A DNA stretch of 47,489 nucleotides. Source: an uncultured Deferribacteraceae bacterium (GTDB lineage Bacteria; Chrysiogenota; Deferribacteres; Deferribacterales; Mucispirillaceae). Position 1 is the first letter of the stretch, and each line of letters starts with the position of its first letter. The notes under the pieces were generated by a model. The model was not told where the DNA came from. It saw only the letters and a program-made list of their open reading frames with translations, and made no database searches. This document shows, piece by piece, positions 18,157 through 26,495 of this stretch. The stretch spans positions 1-47,489 of the forward strand of contig CAMRCY010000016.1 in assembly GCA_947041165.1 (NCBI GenBank), read 5' to 3'. The position numbers were made by a program, and so were the translations under genes.

Positions 18157-19754
18157 AGTTTTTCAAAATTGTTATTCTTAGAATATATAAAAAGATGAAA
18201 GATATCGGAGTATACAATACTCTACTACTAACCTTTCATAAAATCAAAATTCAGTTTACTAATAGGTCAATAGATATATCTCCTAACATATCAACTGAAA
18301 GGAAAGCATATGAAGAAGGGTATCAATTTAATAACACTCCACTTATAAGTATAATTGTTCCACTATATAACACTCCTGAACTATTTCTAAAAGAGATGCT
18401 TAACTCTTGTGTTAATCAAACTTATAAAAACTGGGAACTTGTTTTAGCAGATGGATCAACGATAGATAATGTTGAACGAATTTGTAAAGAGTATCAATTA
18501 AATGATAGTAGAATTGTGTATAAAAAACTTGATGAAAATAAAGGCATCTCTGATAACAGTAATGAGGCTTTAAATATCGCAACTGGAGAGTATGTTGCAT
18601 TATTAGATCATGATGATATTCTTCACTCATCAGCATTATTTGAAGTGGTCTCAGCAATAAATAAACATGATCCTGATTTTATATATACTGATGAAGCATT
18701 AACTTATCCACATAGTTTAGTTGTTCCTGTTATTAAACCTGATTTTGATATCTTCTATCTAAAATCGTCAAATTATATATGTCATCTATCAATCATCAAA
18801 AGAGATCTCTTAGATAAAATTGGTCATTTTGATAGTGATTATAACGGTTCTCAAGATTATGATCTATTTTTAAGAGCAGTTGATAAAACAGATAAAATTT
18901 ATCATATACCTAAAATATTATATTTTTGGAGAGCGCATGCTGAGTCTACATCTCTTGATGCCTCATCAAAATCATATACAACTCAAGCATCTATTAAAGC
19001 CTTAACCGAACATCTTAAACGTAATAATATTAACGGTAAGATTGAAAGTAATGAAGTGAATAGGTTTAATATCGTATACAAAAATATCCTAAAACCTAAA
19101 GTTTCAATTATTATAAGTAACATAGAAAATAGCAATAAAAAAATTATAGAAAATATTAAACAAAATATCGATTATGACAATTATGAAATTATTGAATTCT
19201 CTAAATATCAAACCAATCAAACATCATCAACATATATTGATGATACTGAAACTCTTGAACGCTTAAATAAAATTATAACTGATTTAGATACTGAGTATAT
19301 ATTATTGATAGATGCAGATATTAGATTGAATGATAGTTTTTCACTTGATACTTTAATGGGATATGCACAACTTGATAATGTTGGTTCAGTTACTCATCCT
19401 ATACTTTATACCGATAATAAAATCCATACTTTAGGGTTATCTGTTAAAGAACATATTGCGACATATAATAGTAGAGACGAAAATTTTAATTATTTAAAAC
19501 TTACCGATCCTATAAATAAATATACACATAAAATAGATGCTGTATCTGATAAATTTATATTATTTCCAAAAAAAACTTTTAGAGATACTAAAGGGCTTGA
19601 TACAGATCTATCTTATGAAATATCAATAATATTTTTTACATTAAAATTATCAAAGTTGATGTATGATAATATAATTGTCAATTCATCTCATCTAACCTAT
19701 CTAGGTAAAAAGAGCATAAACAAAACTATTAAAATATATCAACCTGATATATAA
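18153..19754 (+). CDS. GT2 family glycosyltransferase
   Basis: This 533-residue protein has a GT-A glycosyltransferase domain at about residues 60-290 (ISIIVPLYNTPELFLKEML, NQTYKNWELVLADGS, and LLDHDDIL as the DxD-type metal/nucleotide-sugar motif). The second half (about residues 310-530) begins PKVSIIISNIENSNK and looks like a divergent second GT2 domain without a clear DxD. The lack of a signal peptide or membrane segment indicates a cytoplasmic location. It shares an ATGA overlap with the formyltransferase-like gene and is the last gene of the flagellar transcription unit. A role in flagellin or surface-glycan decoration is a contextual inference only. Confidence 0.82.
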   Translation: MKFFKIVILRIYKKMKDIGVYNTLLLTFHKIKIQFTNRSIDISPNISTERKAYEEGYQFNNTPLISIIVPLYNTPELFLKEMLNSCVNQTYKNWELVLADGSTIDNVERICKEYQLNDSRIVYKKLDENKGISDNSNEALNIATGEYVALLDHDDILHSSALFEVVSAINKHDPDFIYTDEALTYPHSLVVPVIKPDFDIFYLKSSNYICHLSIIKRDLLDKIGHFDSDYNGSQDYDLFLRAVDKTDKIYHIPKILYFWRAHAESTSLDASSKSYTTQASIKALTEHLKRNNINGKIESNEVNRFNIVYKNILKPKVSIIISNIENSNKKIIENIKQNIDYDNYEIIEFSKYQTNQTSSTYIDDTETLERLNKIITDLDTEYILLIDADIRLNDSFSLDTLMGYAQLDNVGSVTHPILYTDNKIHTLGLSVKEHIATYNSRDENFNYLKLTDPINKYTHKIDAVSDKFILFPKKTFRDTKGLDTDLSYEISIIFFTLKLSKLMYDNIIVNSSHLTYLGKKSINKTIKIYQPDI

Positions 19755-19779
19755 CATATAGCTTATTGCACAATTGTAT

Positions 19780-20178
19780 TTAATCTGTTATATCACAATT
19801 TTCAAACCTAACAGCTATAACATCAACTTCAATATTTGCATCTTTAGGTAACCCTGCAACTGCAATACAACTTCTTGAAGGACGGTTATCTTTCATATAC
19901 CTTGCATAGACTTCATTAAACATTTGAAAATTATCCATATTTTTAAGATATATTGTTACTTTAACAATATTAACTAGTGATAAGTTAGCAGACTCTAATA
20001 CAGCTTTGATATTGTTCATTATTTGATCTGCCTCAGCTGTGAGGTTTTCTACTAAAAAATTTGTTTCTGGATTAATCCCTATCTGTCCTGATAGATAGAT
20101 GGTATTATTTATTTCGATACCTTGTGAATAATGTCCAAGGGGTGCTGGTGCATGACTACTCTCTAATACCTTTTTCAT
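19780..20178 (-). CDS. ridA: RidA family reactive-intermediate deaminase
   Basis: This 132-residue protein has the normal length and motifs of RidA/YjgF: APAPLGHYSQG at the N-terminus, YLSGQIGINPETN, and the C-terminal PSRSCIAVAGLPKDANIEVDVIAV containing the signature Arg. RidA hydrolyses reactive enamine/imine intermediates (2-aminoacrylate) produced by PLP enzymes. AGGAGAG precedes the ATG. It stands alone, convergent with the GT2 gene 25 bp away and divergent from marC. Confidence 0.93.
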   Translation of the reverse strand: MKKVLESSHAPAPLGHYSQGIEINNTIYLSGQIGINPETNFLVENLTAEADQIMNNIKAVLESANLSLVNIVKVTIYLKNMDNFQMFNEVYARYMKDNRPSRSCIAVAGLPKDANIEVDVIAVRFENCDITD

Positions 20179-20293
20179 AATTACTCTCCTACTTTAGATA
20201 TATCTATCAAACGATAAATACAAATACATGTCAACTAATTTAACTTGCATTTTAAAAAAAACTGTATACCCTATCAACTTATAGGAGATCATA

Positions 20294-20917
20294 ATGCAGA
20301 ACGAATTTATTATAGCTATATCATCAATCTTTGCGCTTATTAATCCATTTAATAGTCTTCCTCAATGTTTATTAATGACAGAAGGGCTTTCTAAAAATAC
20401 TAGAAAAAAAGTGTTCTCAGCAGTTATATTAGTTTCATTTATGATCGTTATCTTTTTCATTTTGACTGGTGGCTTCATTATGCACCACTTTTTCAATATA
20501 GAATTTTATCATCTGCGTGTTGCAGGTGGAATTATCCTTATTGCTATGGGTTTGAAAAAATTGATGTTTCCAGTTAATGTTACAATCAATCTAAACCCAG
20601 CTGATACCGATAGAGATATAATAAAGAAAGCGATTATACCGATGGCGTTTCCTATGATGGTTGGACCTGGAACATTATCAACTATTATGGTTATGACAAA
20701 CGATGTCGGATTATCTATCACTGTGATGTCTGCAACTATTGCATTTGTGTTAATGTTCTTTCTGTTCTACTTTTCAAATCTTATTGAGCTGATCGCTGGA
20801 AAACTTATTCTACTTGTTATATCAAGAATTATGCAGGTGTTTATCGTAGCAATTGGTGTGAAAATATTAGTGTCTGGAATTGTTGGAACATATAAGGCTA
20901 TTATCTTAACACTTTGA
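20294..20917 (+). CDS. MarC family integral membrane protein
   Basis: This 207-residue protein has six hydrophobic segments, the MarC/UPF0056 topology. Family hallmarks are SSIFALINPFNSLPQ, GGIILIAMGLKKL and PMAFPMMVGPGTLST. The function of the family is not established; early antibiotic-resistance claims were not upheld. It resembles the NAAT amino-acid transporter family. A good AGGAG site lies 7 bp before the ATG. Confidence 0.9.
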   Translation: MQNEFIIAISSIFALINPFNSLPQCLLMTEGLSKNTRKKVFSAVILVSFMIVIFFILTGGFIMHHFFNIEFYHLRVAGGIILIAMGLKKLMFPVNVTINLNPADTDRDIIKKAIIPMAFPMMVGPGTLSTIMVMTNDVGLSITVMSATIAFVLMFFLFYFSNLIELIAGKLILLVISRIMQVFIVAIGVKILVSGIVGTYKAIILTL

Positions 20918-20971
20918 TAATTGTTGCATCTAGTAATTTAGATTAATTACATTCAACAACTAATCTTTCTA

Positions 20972-21421
20972 TTAATTACATTTAATATTTGGTGGACATG
21001 CTGATACTGGTTGAGGCATATACATCTCTCCAGGCACATATGGAGGCTCGATCATGAGGTTTTCGTACTCATCAGCACAATATACTCCAACTGGACAACC
21101 ATCACCTATATATGACTCTCTAAGATTAACCTCAGGTGGTTCTTCTCCTAATAAATGATCATCATAAAATTCACCAAGATATTTCTGTGGATCTTCCTCT
21201 TCAATATTCACAGGTTCAGGAACTTCTAATCTATCTATCTGAGTACTACCCATATCAGGTTCTGCAGGCTCATCTATATCTTTCACATCTTTATCAGCTG
21301 GTTCAGTAAGTTTCGGTTCTGATGATATATATTTCTGCTCGATTTTTTGTGAATATAAATCTATAGTGCAAAATAGCAATATAAAAAATATATAAAAATT
21401 TAATGAAATTAATCTGTTCAT
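20972..21421 (-). CDS. Small secreted protein with paired CPx4C motifs, function unknown
   Basis: I do not recognise this 149-residue protein. The start at 21421 gives a plausible signal peptide (MNRLISLNFYIFFILLFC...LYSQ). A longer frame to 21466 lacks a sensible leader. The mature part is acidic and Pro/Glu/Asp rich for about 70 residues, then has two matching motifs, CPVGVYC and CPPNIKC, near the C-terminus. The spacing suggests two intramolecular disulfides or a metal/haem site, so an extracytoplasmic location is likely. It is divergent from the gene at 21496, which also has a leader and cysteines; the two might be related in function. Confidence 0.6.
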   Translation of the reverse strand: MNRLISLNFYIFFILLFCTIDLYSQKIEQKYISSEPKLTEPADKDVKDIDEPAEPDMGSTQIDRLEVPEPVNIEEEDPQKYLGEFYDDHLLGEEPPEVNLRESYIGDGCPVGVYCADEYENLMIEPPYVPGEMYMPQPVSACPPNIKCN

Positions 21422-21495
21422 TTCAACCTGCTCAACATTATTTAATAGTTGATATCCTCTTGACATCCACCCTTAATAACTTCTATACTTTATAT

Positions 21496-21867
21496 ATGTT
21501 TATTCTAAAATTGGCAATAATAATCTTATCTATACCGTTTCTCACAGCTATTTCAACGATAGATGCTATGCGTTATGGATCATCTATACTTATATGTATG
21601 AGAGATGATGGTATAACAGAAGATGTTGTAAGGTATTGGACGCTTGTTAAAAGTGCTGATGAAAATAAAATACTTAGCACTATGAATAAACGTATCTATA
21701 GACTTGAACAGTGTGAAATTTTCACTTGTACATATAATCCAGGATCAATGGAAATCTGCAAACTGCCTGTTGATCCACCGAAATATAAAACAGATGTTGA
21801 AAAATATAAGAGTGAAGCCGATAAAGAAATTGAAGCACAAAAAGCAAGAGATGCTGTAAGACAGTAA
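21496..21867 (+). CDS. Small secreted hypothetical protein
   Basis: This is a 123-residue protein of unknown family. The ATG at 21496 was chosen because it starts a good leader (MFILKLAIIILSIPFLTAIS); a longer frame from 21403 would run through the leader of the divergent neighbour. The mature part has four cysteines (ILICMRDD, QCEIFTC, EICKLP) and a Lys/Glu-rich helical tail (YKTDVEKYKSEADKEIEAQ). There is no convincing ribosome binding site. The 3' end runs into a repeat region (21856-22020). Confidence 0.5.
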   Translation: MFILKLAIIILSIPFLTAISTIDAMRYGSSILICMRDDGITEDVVRYWTLVKSADENKILSTMNKRIYRLEQCEIFTCTYNPGSMEICKLPVDPPKYKTDVEKYKSEADKEIEAQKARDAVRQ

Positions 21868-22020
21868 TAGCGTGCAAGCAATAAATTATCATAATAGTGA
21901 TAGTGACAGTTATAGTAATATTATACTAAGAATAGAATAGCTATAAGACAGAACAGTAACAGTTATAATATTATACTAATAATAGCGACAGTTGTTAAGA
22001 CAGTAATAGTGTGCAATAAT
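21856..22020. repeat. Degenerate direct repeats after the small secreted gene
   Basis: TAAGACAGTAATAGCGTGCAA at about 21857-21877 recurs with one change at about 21996-22016. Between them, ACAGTTATAGTAATATTATA (from 21906) recurs as a shortened copy from 21957. The last codons and stop of the preceding ORF lie in the first copy. The rest of the gap to 22085 shows nothing more. Confidence 0.75.
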
Positions 22021-22085
22021 TATAACTGCATAGCAACAAAGTTATCTCAAAACTATTGACGACAACCATAAGTAGTAAAATAATT

Positions 22086-22844
22086 TTAGGTTTTTTTAAC
22101 TATATTAGATTTTCTTTCGATCTCTAAATTTAAGGCTATTTTATCCTCAGGTTTTAATTTATCAAAATGTTTAGATTTAAAATTTTCTAAAATATCAAAC
22201 CGTACAGACTCAATATATTTTATAGATTTAGATAATTGATCATCTGTGATCGATCTTTTAATTGTTAATCTTTCATTGATATATCCAACAATATTATCTA
22301 TCGACAATCTTAACAAAAGTTCGTAATCTTCACAAACTCGTAAAGCCTCATCAAAACCATTAACTAATTCAAACAGTTTTTTCTCAATCATTATTGTTGA
22401 TGGGGATACTCGACATTTATCTAATATTTTAGAAAAAATCTCTCCACCATATCTACCCATATCTTTGTTTTGATTAATAAACTTGTTTTCCCTATACCAA
22501 AATTCATTGGTATGAGATATCTTGAATTCGTTCTCTAACATAAATTGATATTGTTTACTACATTTTGAAGGAAGATAGATATCATCTGAATCAAGAAATG
22601 CGATGTGATCAGATTTTGATAAGGACACACCTATATTTCTTGCAGTCGATACTCCACTATTTATATCTGTACGAAAATATCTGACAGATGGTAGATATTG
22701 CTTTATATCCTTATAAGAAAGATCATCTGAGAAATCATCAACTATAATAATCTCATCAGCAAACCTCTGTGACAATACTGAATCTATCGCATCTCTTAAT
22801 TGATACCTACGATTATAAATCGGGATAATAACTGATAATGACAT
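22086..22844 (-). CDS. GT2 family glycosyltransferase
   Basis: This 252-residue single-domain GT-A enzyme starts SLSVIIPIYNRRYQLRDAID, followed by EIIIVDDFSDD (nucleotide binding) and IAFLDSDDIYLPSK, the DxD motif. The acceptor-side region contains RVSPSTIMIEKKLFE and FDEALRVCEDYELLLRL, typical of GT2 with the catalytic E/D-D pair. It probably transfers a sugar to a lipopolysaccharide or other surface glycan. There is no membrane helix. It stands alone on the minus strand. Confidence 0.88.
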   Translation of the reverse strand: MSLSVIIPIYNRRYQLRDAIDSVLSQRFADEIIIVDDFSDDLSYKDIKQYLPSVRYFRTDINSGVSTARNIGVSLSKSDHIAFLDSDDIYLPSKCSKQYQFMLENEFKISHTNEFWYRENKFINQNKDMGRYGGEIFSKILDKCRVSPSTIMIEKKLFELVNGFDEALRVCEDYELLLRLSIDNIVGYINERLTIKRSITDDQLSKSIKYIESVRFDILENFKSKHFDKLKPEDKIALNLEIERKSNIVKKT

Positions 22845-22982
22845 TACACACTTTTATATTAATTATTGTGCCTAACCATATATTTAAAATATAGAGCTAA
22901 GCTAAACATTTTTAAATCTTTGTTGATCGTTGTGAATGAAACACTCATCACTATTTGTTAAGAGATTATAATTGAAAAATTA

Positions 22983-23066
22983 ATCTCTATAAAGCAACTA
23001 AATTAAACTTAAACATTTAATCTCTATAAAGTAAATTAGTTGAGATTAAACATTTTACCTATAAAG
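22983..23066. repeat. Three degenerate copies of a ~36-bp repeat
   Basis: ATCTCTATAAAG occurs at 22983-22994 and 23020-23031, and CTATAAAG again at 23059-23066, each followed by similar AT-rich sequence, with offsets of 37 and 35 bp. They sit directly downstream of the Lrp-family gene (minus strand). Confidence 0.6.
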
Positions 23067-23080
23067 TAAATCGATTAAAA

Positions 23081-23527
23081 TTAAACTCTATGTTCCCTAT
23101 CAAGTAGCGTTGAGAAAACTAACATCGTGTTTGTGTTCACAACACCAGTTAACGCTCTAATCCTTTTAATAATCACAGCAAGTTCAGTTGTGTTTTTAGC
23201 AATTATTTTCACAAGTAACGAGTATTCACCTGTAATATGATAACACTCAATCACATCATCAATCAGTGCAACTTCATTACTAAAATCTTCAAGATGCATC
23301 GGATTATCTATACTCACACCGATAAAGGCTGATATGTCGTAATCTAATTTACGGTGGTTAATCTTAGTTGAGTATCCAGTAATTATACCGTTCGTTTCTA
23401 ACCTCTTGATTCTATCTATTATTGAAGGAAGTTTCATTCCAACCTCTTTAGATATATCCGTATAGGATACACGACCATTATCAATTAACATGTTAATAAT
23501 CTTTACATCAACAGCATCTAGACCCAT
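23081..23527 (-). CDS. Lrp/AsnC family transcriptional regulator
   Basis: This 148-residue protein has an N-terminal HTH (LDAVDVKIINMLIDNGRVSY, TDISKEVGMKLPSIIDRIKR) and a C-terminal RAM ligand domain (DDVIECYHITGEYSLLVKI). The start at 23527 is preferred over an upstream frame to 23593, because GGAGGAG lies just before it and the product then starts like other Lrp proteins. These regulators respond to amino acids and commonly repress their own genes. It diverges from purC over a 256-bp gap, and the AT-rich segment 23594-23640 is a plausible binding site. Confidence 0.9.
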   Translation of the reverse strand: MGLDAVDVKIINMLIDNGRVSYTDISKEVGMKLPSIIDRIKRLETNGIITGYSTKINHRKLDYDISAFIGVSIDNPMHLEDFSNEVALIDDVIECYHITGEYSLLVKIIAKNTTELAVIIKRIRALTGVVNTNTMLVFSTLLDREHRV

Positions 23528-23723
23528 ATTTACTCCTCCACCATGTTTAGCTATTTTGCAAAATGTATAAAACCATATATTGCAACAATACATATATCTT
23601 AAAAAAATATATATACTGTATATATCTAAGATATGATCTATTTAGTTTAATTGCAATATTTATTTAAGTTTATAATTAAAAGCCACTATAATTATTTAAA
23701 TTATCCACTTAAAAGATTTATAA

Positions 23724-23752
23724 TTGCTATTTTATGTTTTATAAATTAAAAT
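23724..23752 (+). promoter_or_regulatory. Candidate sigma-70 promoter for purC
   Basis: TTGCTA (23724-23729), 17 bp, then TAAAAT (23747-23752), 31 bp before the purC ATG. I see no purine or PRPP riboswitch-like structure. Confidence 0.5.
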
Positions 23753-23783
23753 CGTTATCTAAATATATAGGTGGTGAAATATT

Positions 23784-24674
23784 ATGTCTGCAATCTTAGA
23801 AACAAACTTATCTGCACTTAAACTCTTAGGTAGAGGAAAAGTAAGAGATATCTATGAAGTTGAAGAGAATTTACTTATTATTTCAACAGATAGAATATCT
23901 GCATTTGATGTAATTCTTCCAAACGGTATCGCATCTAAAGGTAAATTTTTAACTGAATTATCTGAGTTCTGGTTTGATTTCACATCTGATATTGTGAAAA
24001 ATCACCTTATTACAACTGATATAGATAAAATGCCAACAATCTGTCATCAATATAAAAATATTCTTGAAGGTAGAAGTATGCTTGTTAAAAAAGCACAACC
24101 GTTACCTGTTGAATGTGTGGTTAGGGGATATATAACAGGATCAGGTTGGAAAGATTATAAAGAAACTTCTATGATATCTGGATTAACTATTAAAAGTGGT
24201 ATGCAAGAATCTGAAAAATTTGATACTCCACTATTTACTCCAAGCACAAAAGCAGATGTTGGTTTACACGATGAACCTATTTCATACGAAAGAGTTGTTG
24301 AACTTATTGGTGATGATAAAGCATCAAAATTGAAAAAATATTCTATTGATTTATATAACAAAGCTAATAACTATGCATCTGAACATGGAATAATTTTAGC
24401 CGATACAAAATTTGAGTTCGGTATGTATAACGACGAAATCATATTGATTGATGAAGTTTTAACTCCTGACTCTTCAAGATTTTGGAGCAAAGAAACTTAT
24501 GCAATAGGTAGAGGACAAGATAGTATGGATAAACAAGTTATAAGAGATTATCTTGAAACATTAGATTGGAATAAACAACCTCCAGCTCCTGTTATTCCTG
24601 ATGACATAATCAACAAAGCTATTGAGAAATATTCATATATTACAAAACTGTTATTAAAATCAACTGGTAAATAA
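23784..24674 (+). CDS. purC: Phosphoribosylaminoimidazole-succinocarboxamide synthase (PurC)
   Basis: PurC (296 residues, the longer yeast-type length) joins CAIR and aspartate with ATP to give SAICAR in purine biosynthesis. Landmarks are GRGKVRDIYEV (ATP binding), STDRISAFDVILPNGIASKGK read here as STDRISAFDVILPNGIASKG, VRGYITGSGWKDY, TPSTKADVGLHDEP, and DEVLTPDSSRFW near the C-terminus. An AGGTGG site precedes the ATG. The next gene starts 6 bp downstream, so the two are probably cotranscribed. Confidence 0.96.
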   Translation: MSAILETNLSALKLLGRGKVRDIYEVEENLLIISTDRISAFDVILPNGIASKGKFLTELSEFWFDFTSDIVKNHLITTDIDKMPTICHQYKNILEGRSMLVKKAQPLPVECVVRGYITGSGWKDYKETSMISGLTIKSGMQESEKFDTPLFTPSTKADVGLHDEPISYERVVELIGDDKASKLKKYSIDLYNKANNYASEHGIILADTKFEFGMYNDEIILIDEVLTPDSSRFWSKETYAIGRGQDSMDKQVIRDYLETLDWNKQPPAPVIPDDIINKAIEKYSYITKLLLKSTGK

Positions 24675-24680
24675 ATTATT

Positions 24681-26483
24681 ATGAAAGATAAAGAACTTTT
24701 AGATAAAGCATCTGATGCTGGACTTGAAATATTTGAAAATGAAAGTATTAATTTAAACTCATCTGATGAAACTTCATTTGAGTTTGAAGCTGTGTCTAGA
24801 TATAAATTTAACAACGCTTTCTACTATCTAAAATTTTCTTCCTTTGAAGCTGTTATATTAAAAGGTATATATAAAAACTTTCATAGAGTTATTTCTGGTT
24901 CAGATGATCTGCTTGATTCATCTGACTGGAGCAGAATTTGTCAAGTTATAAACACGCTTGAAGATATTAACTTAGTTGATATCTCTATTGATTTTGTGAT
25001 CGCACATAATAAGGTTTTTATAAAATCTATATCTAAACTTGATGAGTTAAACTCACTGAACCATAACCTTAAAGATCTCTCAATCGAGAAACCTTATACT
25101 GGTGCTGAATGTGAAATTAGTGATCGGTTTTATTTAGACGGTGAAACAATATTATCTAATAGTTTTATTGATGATTATTTTCCTGAAACTGTGTCGCCTC
25201 TCACTGCATCTATATTAGAACAGAACCCCGATATTTTATATCCGTTATTTATATCGGCTGGACTTAAAACCATCTCGCCATCTGTTGTGAATGTTTTTAA
25301 CACTCCTTATATAACATTGTTGAATTATGAAAAATCTTTAAACTATATAGGAATTAACTCTTATCAATTTAGACTTAATTATCAAACTCCACTATATTTA
25401 CAATCTAAAAGTAAAACATCTAAATTAAAACGATCTTTATTTCCTGATTTAATTGAAGAGATTGGTGAGATCTTAGATGAGTTAAAACATAAATCTAAAT
25501 CAACTAATGTTCTAGCTATCAAAGATGATTTCTTATTTAATGTTTATATTAAGGTTTTTATTATTCACACATTTCTTGTAGTTGAACTGCTCTCTGCATT
25601 TAACGATCTTTCTGAACTCACAGCAGACAGAAATAAATTATTAAAACTAATCTATAAAACTCGTAAAGAGAACCTGTTTAGTAAAAGTGATAATCTCGAT
25701 GTTTATACGTTCTTCGATTTCTTATCTAAAAAAATTAAATCAAATAGCAGTATAGATAACTATGAAAAATCTGATTACGATATATTAATGAAAGAACTTA
25801 AAATTAAACATTCATTGTTTGCATCAACAAAGATTAAAAACTTAGTTGAACGTATTCACAAGTTATTAGATATGAGAGATGATTTTACAATCACATTATC
25901 AAACCTTATGGGATACATGAAAACTTCATTAAACAAGTTTTTTACAAACCACCTAAAACCTGGATTTATTAATTCTACCGATGGATTTTATTATTTAGAT
26001 TACGATGATGTAAGCAAACTCTTTAACGGTAATTACTACGGTGATCTTTTTAACGCTATCTCTTTTAAACGAAATAAGTATTATAGATTTTCAACATTAT
26101 TTAAACCTAAAGAGGTTTATGTTAAAGATATTTTAACTGTAAATGAAACAAATAAATATATATCAGATGCAATATTAAAAAATAAAATTATAGATGTTCT
26201 ATCTTTAAACGATAAAGATAGTAGCGGTGTTATTACAACCGATCTAAATTTAGATAGTTATAAAGGAAAAATTATACACTTTTCAAAAGTATCTGTATTT
26301 GATTTAAATAAATATAAAGATGCTGAAGGTTTTCTTTTTGATTCTATACCTCTATATTCTGCGATAGTTGAATTCGGAGTATTAAACGATATACCTATGT
26401 TTTCTGGTATTAGATATGCATCTGGCATTTTAGATTGTAAAGAAACAGTAATCAAATCTAATAAACTGAAGATATTAGATTAA
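24681..26483 (+). CDS. Degenerate PEP-synthase / rifampin-phosphotransferase-like protein
   Basis: This 600-residue cytoplasmic protein has no obvious family, but three landmarks occur in the order found in PEP-utilising enzymes. Residues 93-120 (LVDISIDFVIAHNKVFIKSI) resemble the end of the ATP-binding domain, which in active enzymes reads like DIEW..DG.LYILQ. Residues 167-179 (FPETVSPLTASIL) resemble the conserved NFPGPVSPLT linker. The C-terminus (IPLYSAIVEFGVLNDIPMFS...ILD) resembles the swivelling phosphohistidine domain SHAAIVAREYGIPAV, but the catalytic His position is Tyr. The bulk of the ATP-grasp part is missing. It is probably catalytically inactive or repurposed. It sits between purC and an outer-membrane protein gene. 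This is inference from short motifs. Confidence 0.55.
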   Translation: MKDKELLDKASDAGLEIFENESINLNSSDETSFEFEAVSRYKFNNAFYYLKFSSFEAVILKGIYKNFHRVISGSDDLLDSSDWSRICQVINTLEDINLVDISIDFVIAHNKVFIKSISKLDELNSLNHNLKDLSIEKPYTGAECEISDRFYLDGETILSNSFIDDYFPETVSPLTASILEQNPDILYPLFISAGLKTISPSVVNVFNTPYITLLNYEKSLNYIGINSYQFRLNYQTPLYLQSKSKTSKLKRSLFPDLIEEIGEILDELKHKSKSTNVLAIKDDFLFNVYIKVFIIHTFLVVELLSAFNDLSELTADRNKLLKLIYKTRKENLFSKSDNLDVYTFFDFLSKKIKSNSSIDNYEKSDYDILMKELKIKHSLFASTKIKNLVERIHKLLDMRDDFTITLSNLMGYMKTSLNKFFTNHLKPGFINSTDGFYYLDYDDVSKLFNGNYYGDLFNAISFKRNKYYRFSTLFKPKEVYVKDILTVNETNKYISDAILKNKIIDVLSLNDKDSSGVITTDLNLDSYKGKIIHFSKVSVFDLNKYKDAEGFLFDSIPLYSAIVEFGVLNDIPMFSGIRYASGILDCKETVIKSNKLKILD

Positions 26484-26495
26484 CGGAGTTCCATT

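Noticed and set aside
21403-21495. Upstream extension of the small secreted plus-strand protein
   Set aside because: It would overlap the leader of the divergent gene and remove the clean signal peptide that begins at 21496.
23528-23593. 22-codon N-terminal extension of the Lrp-family protein
   Set aside because: A strong GGAGGAG site sits immediately before the ATG at 23527, and Lrp homologues start there; the extension has no family counterpart.
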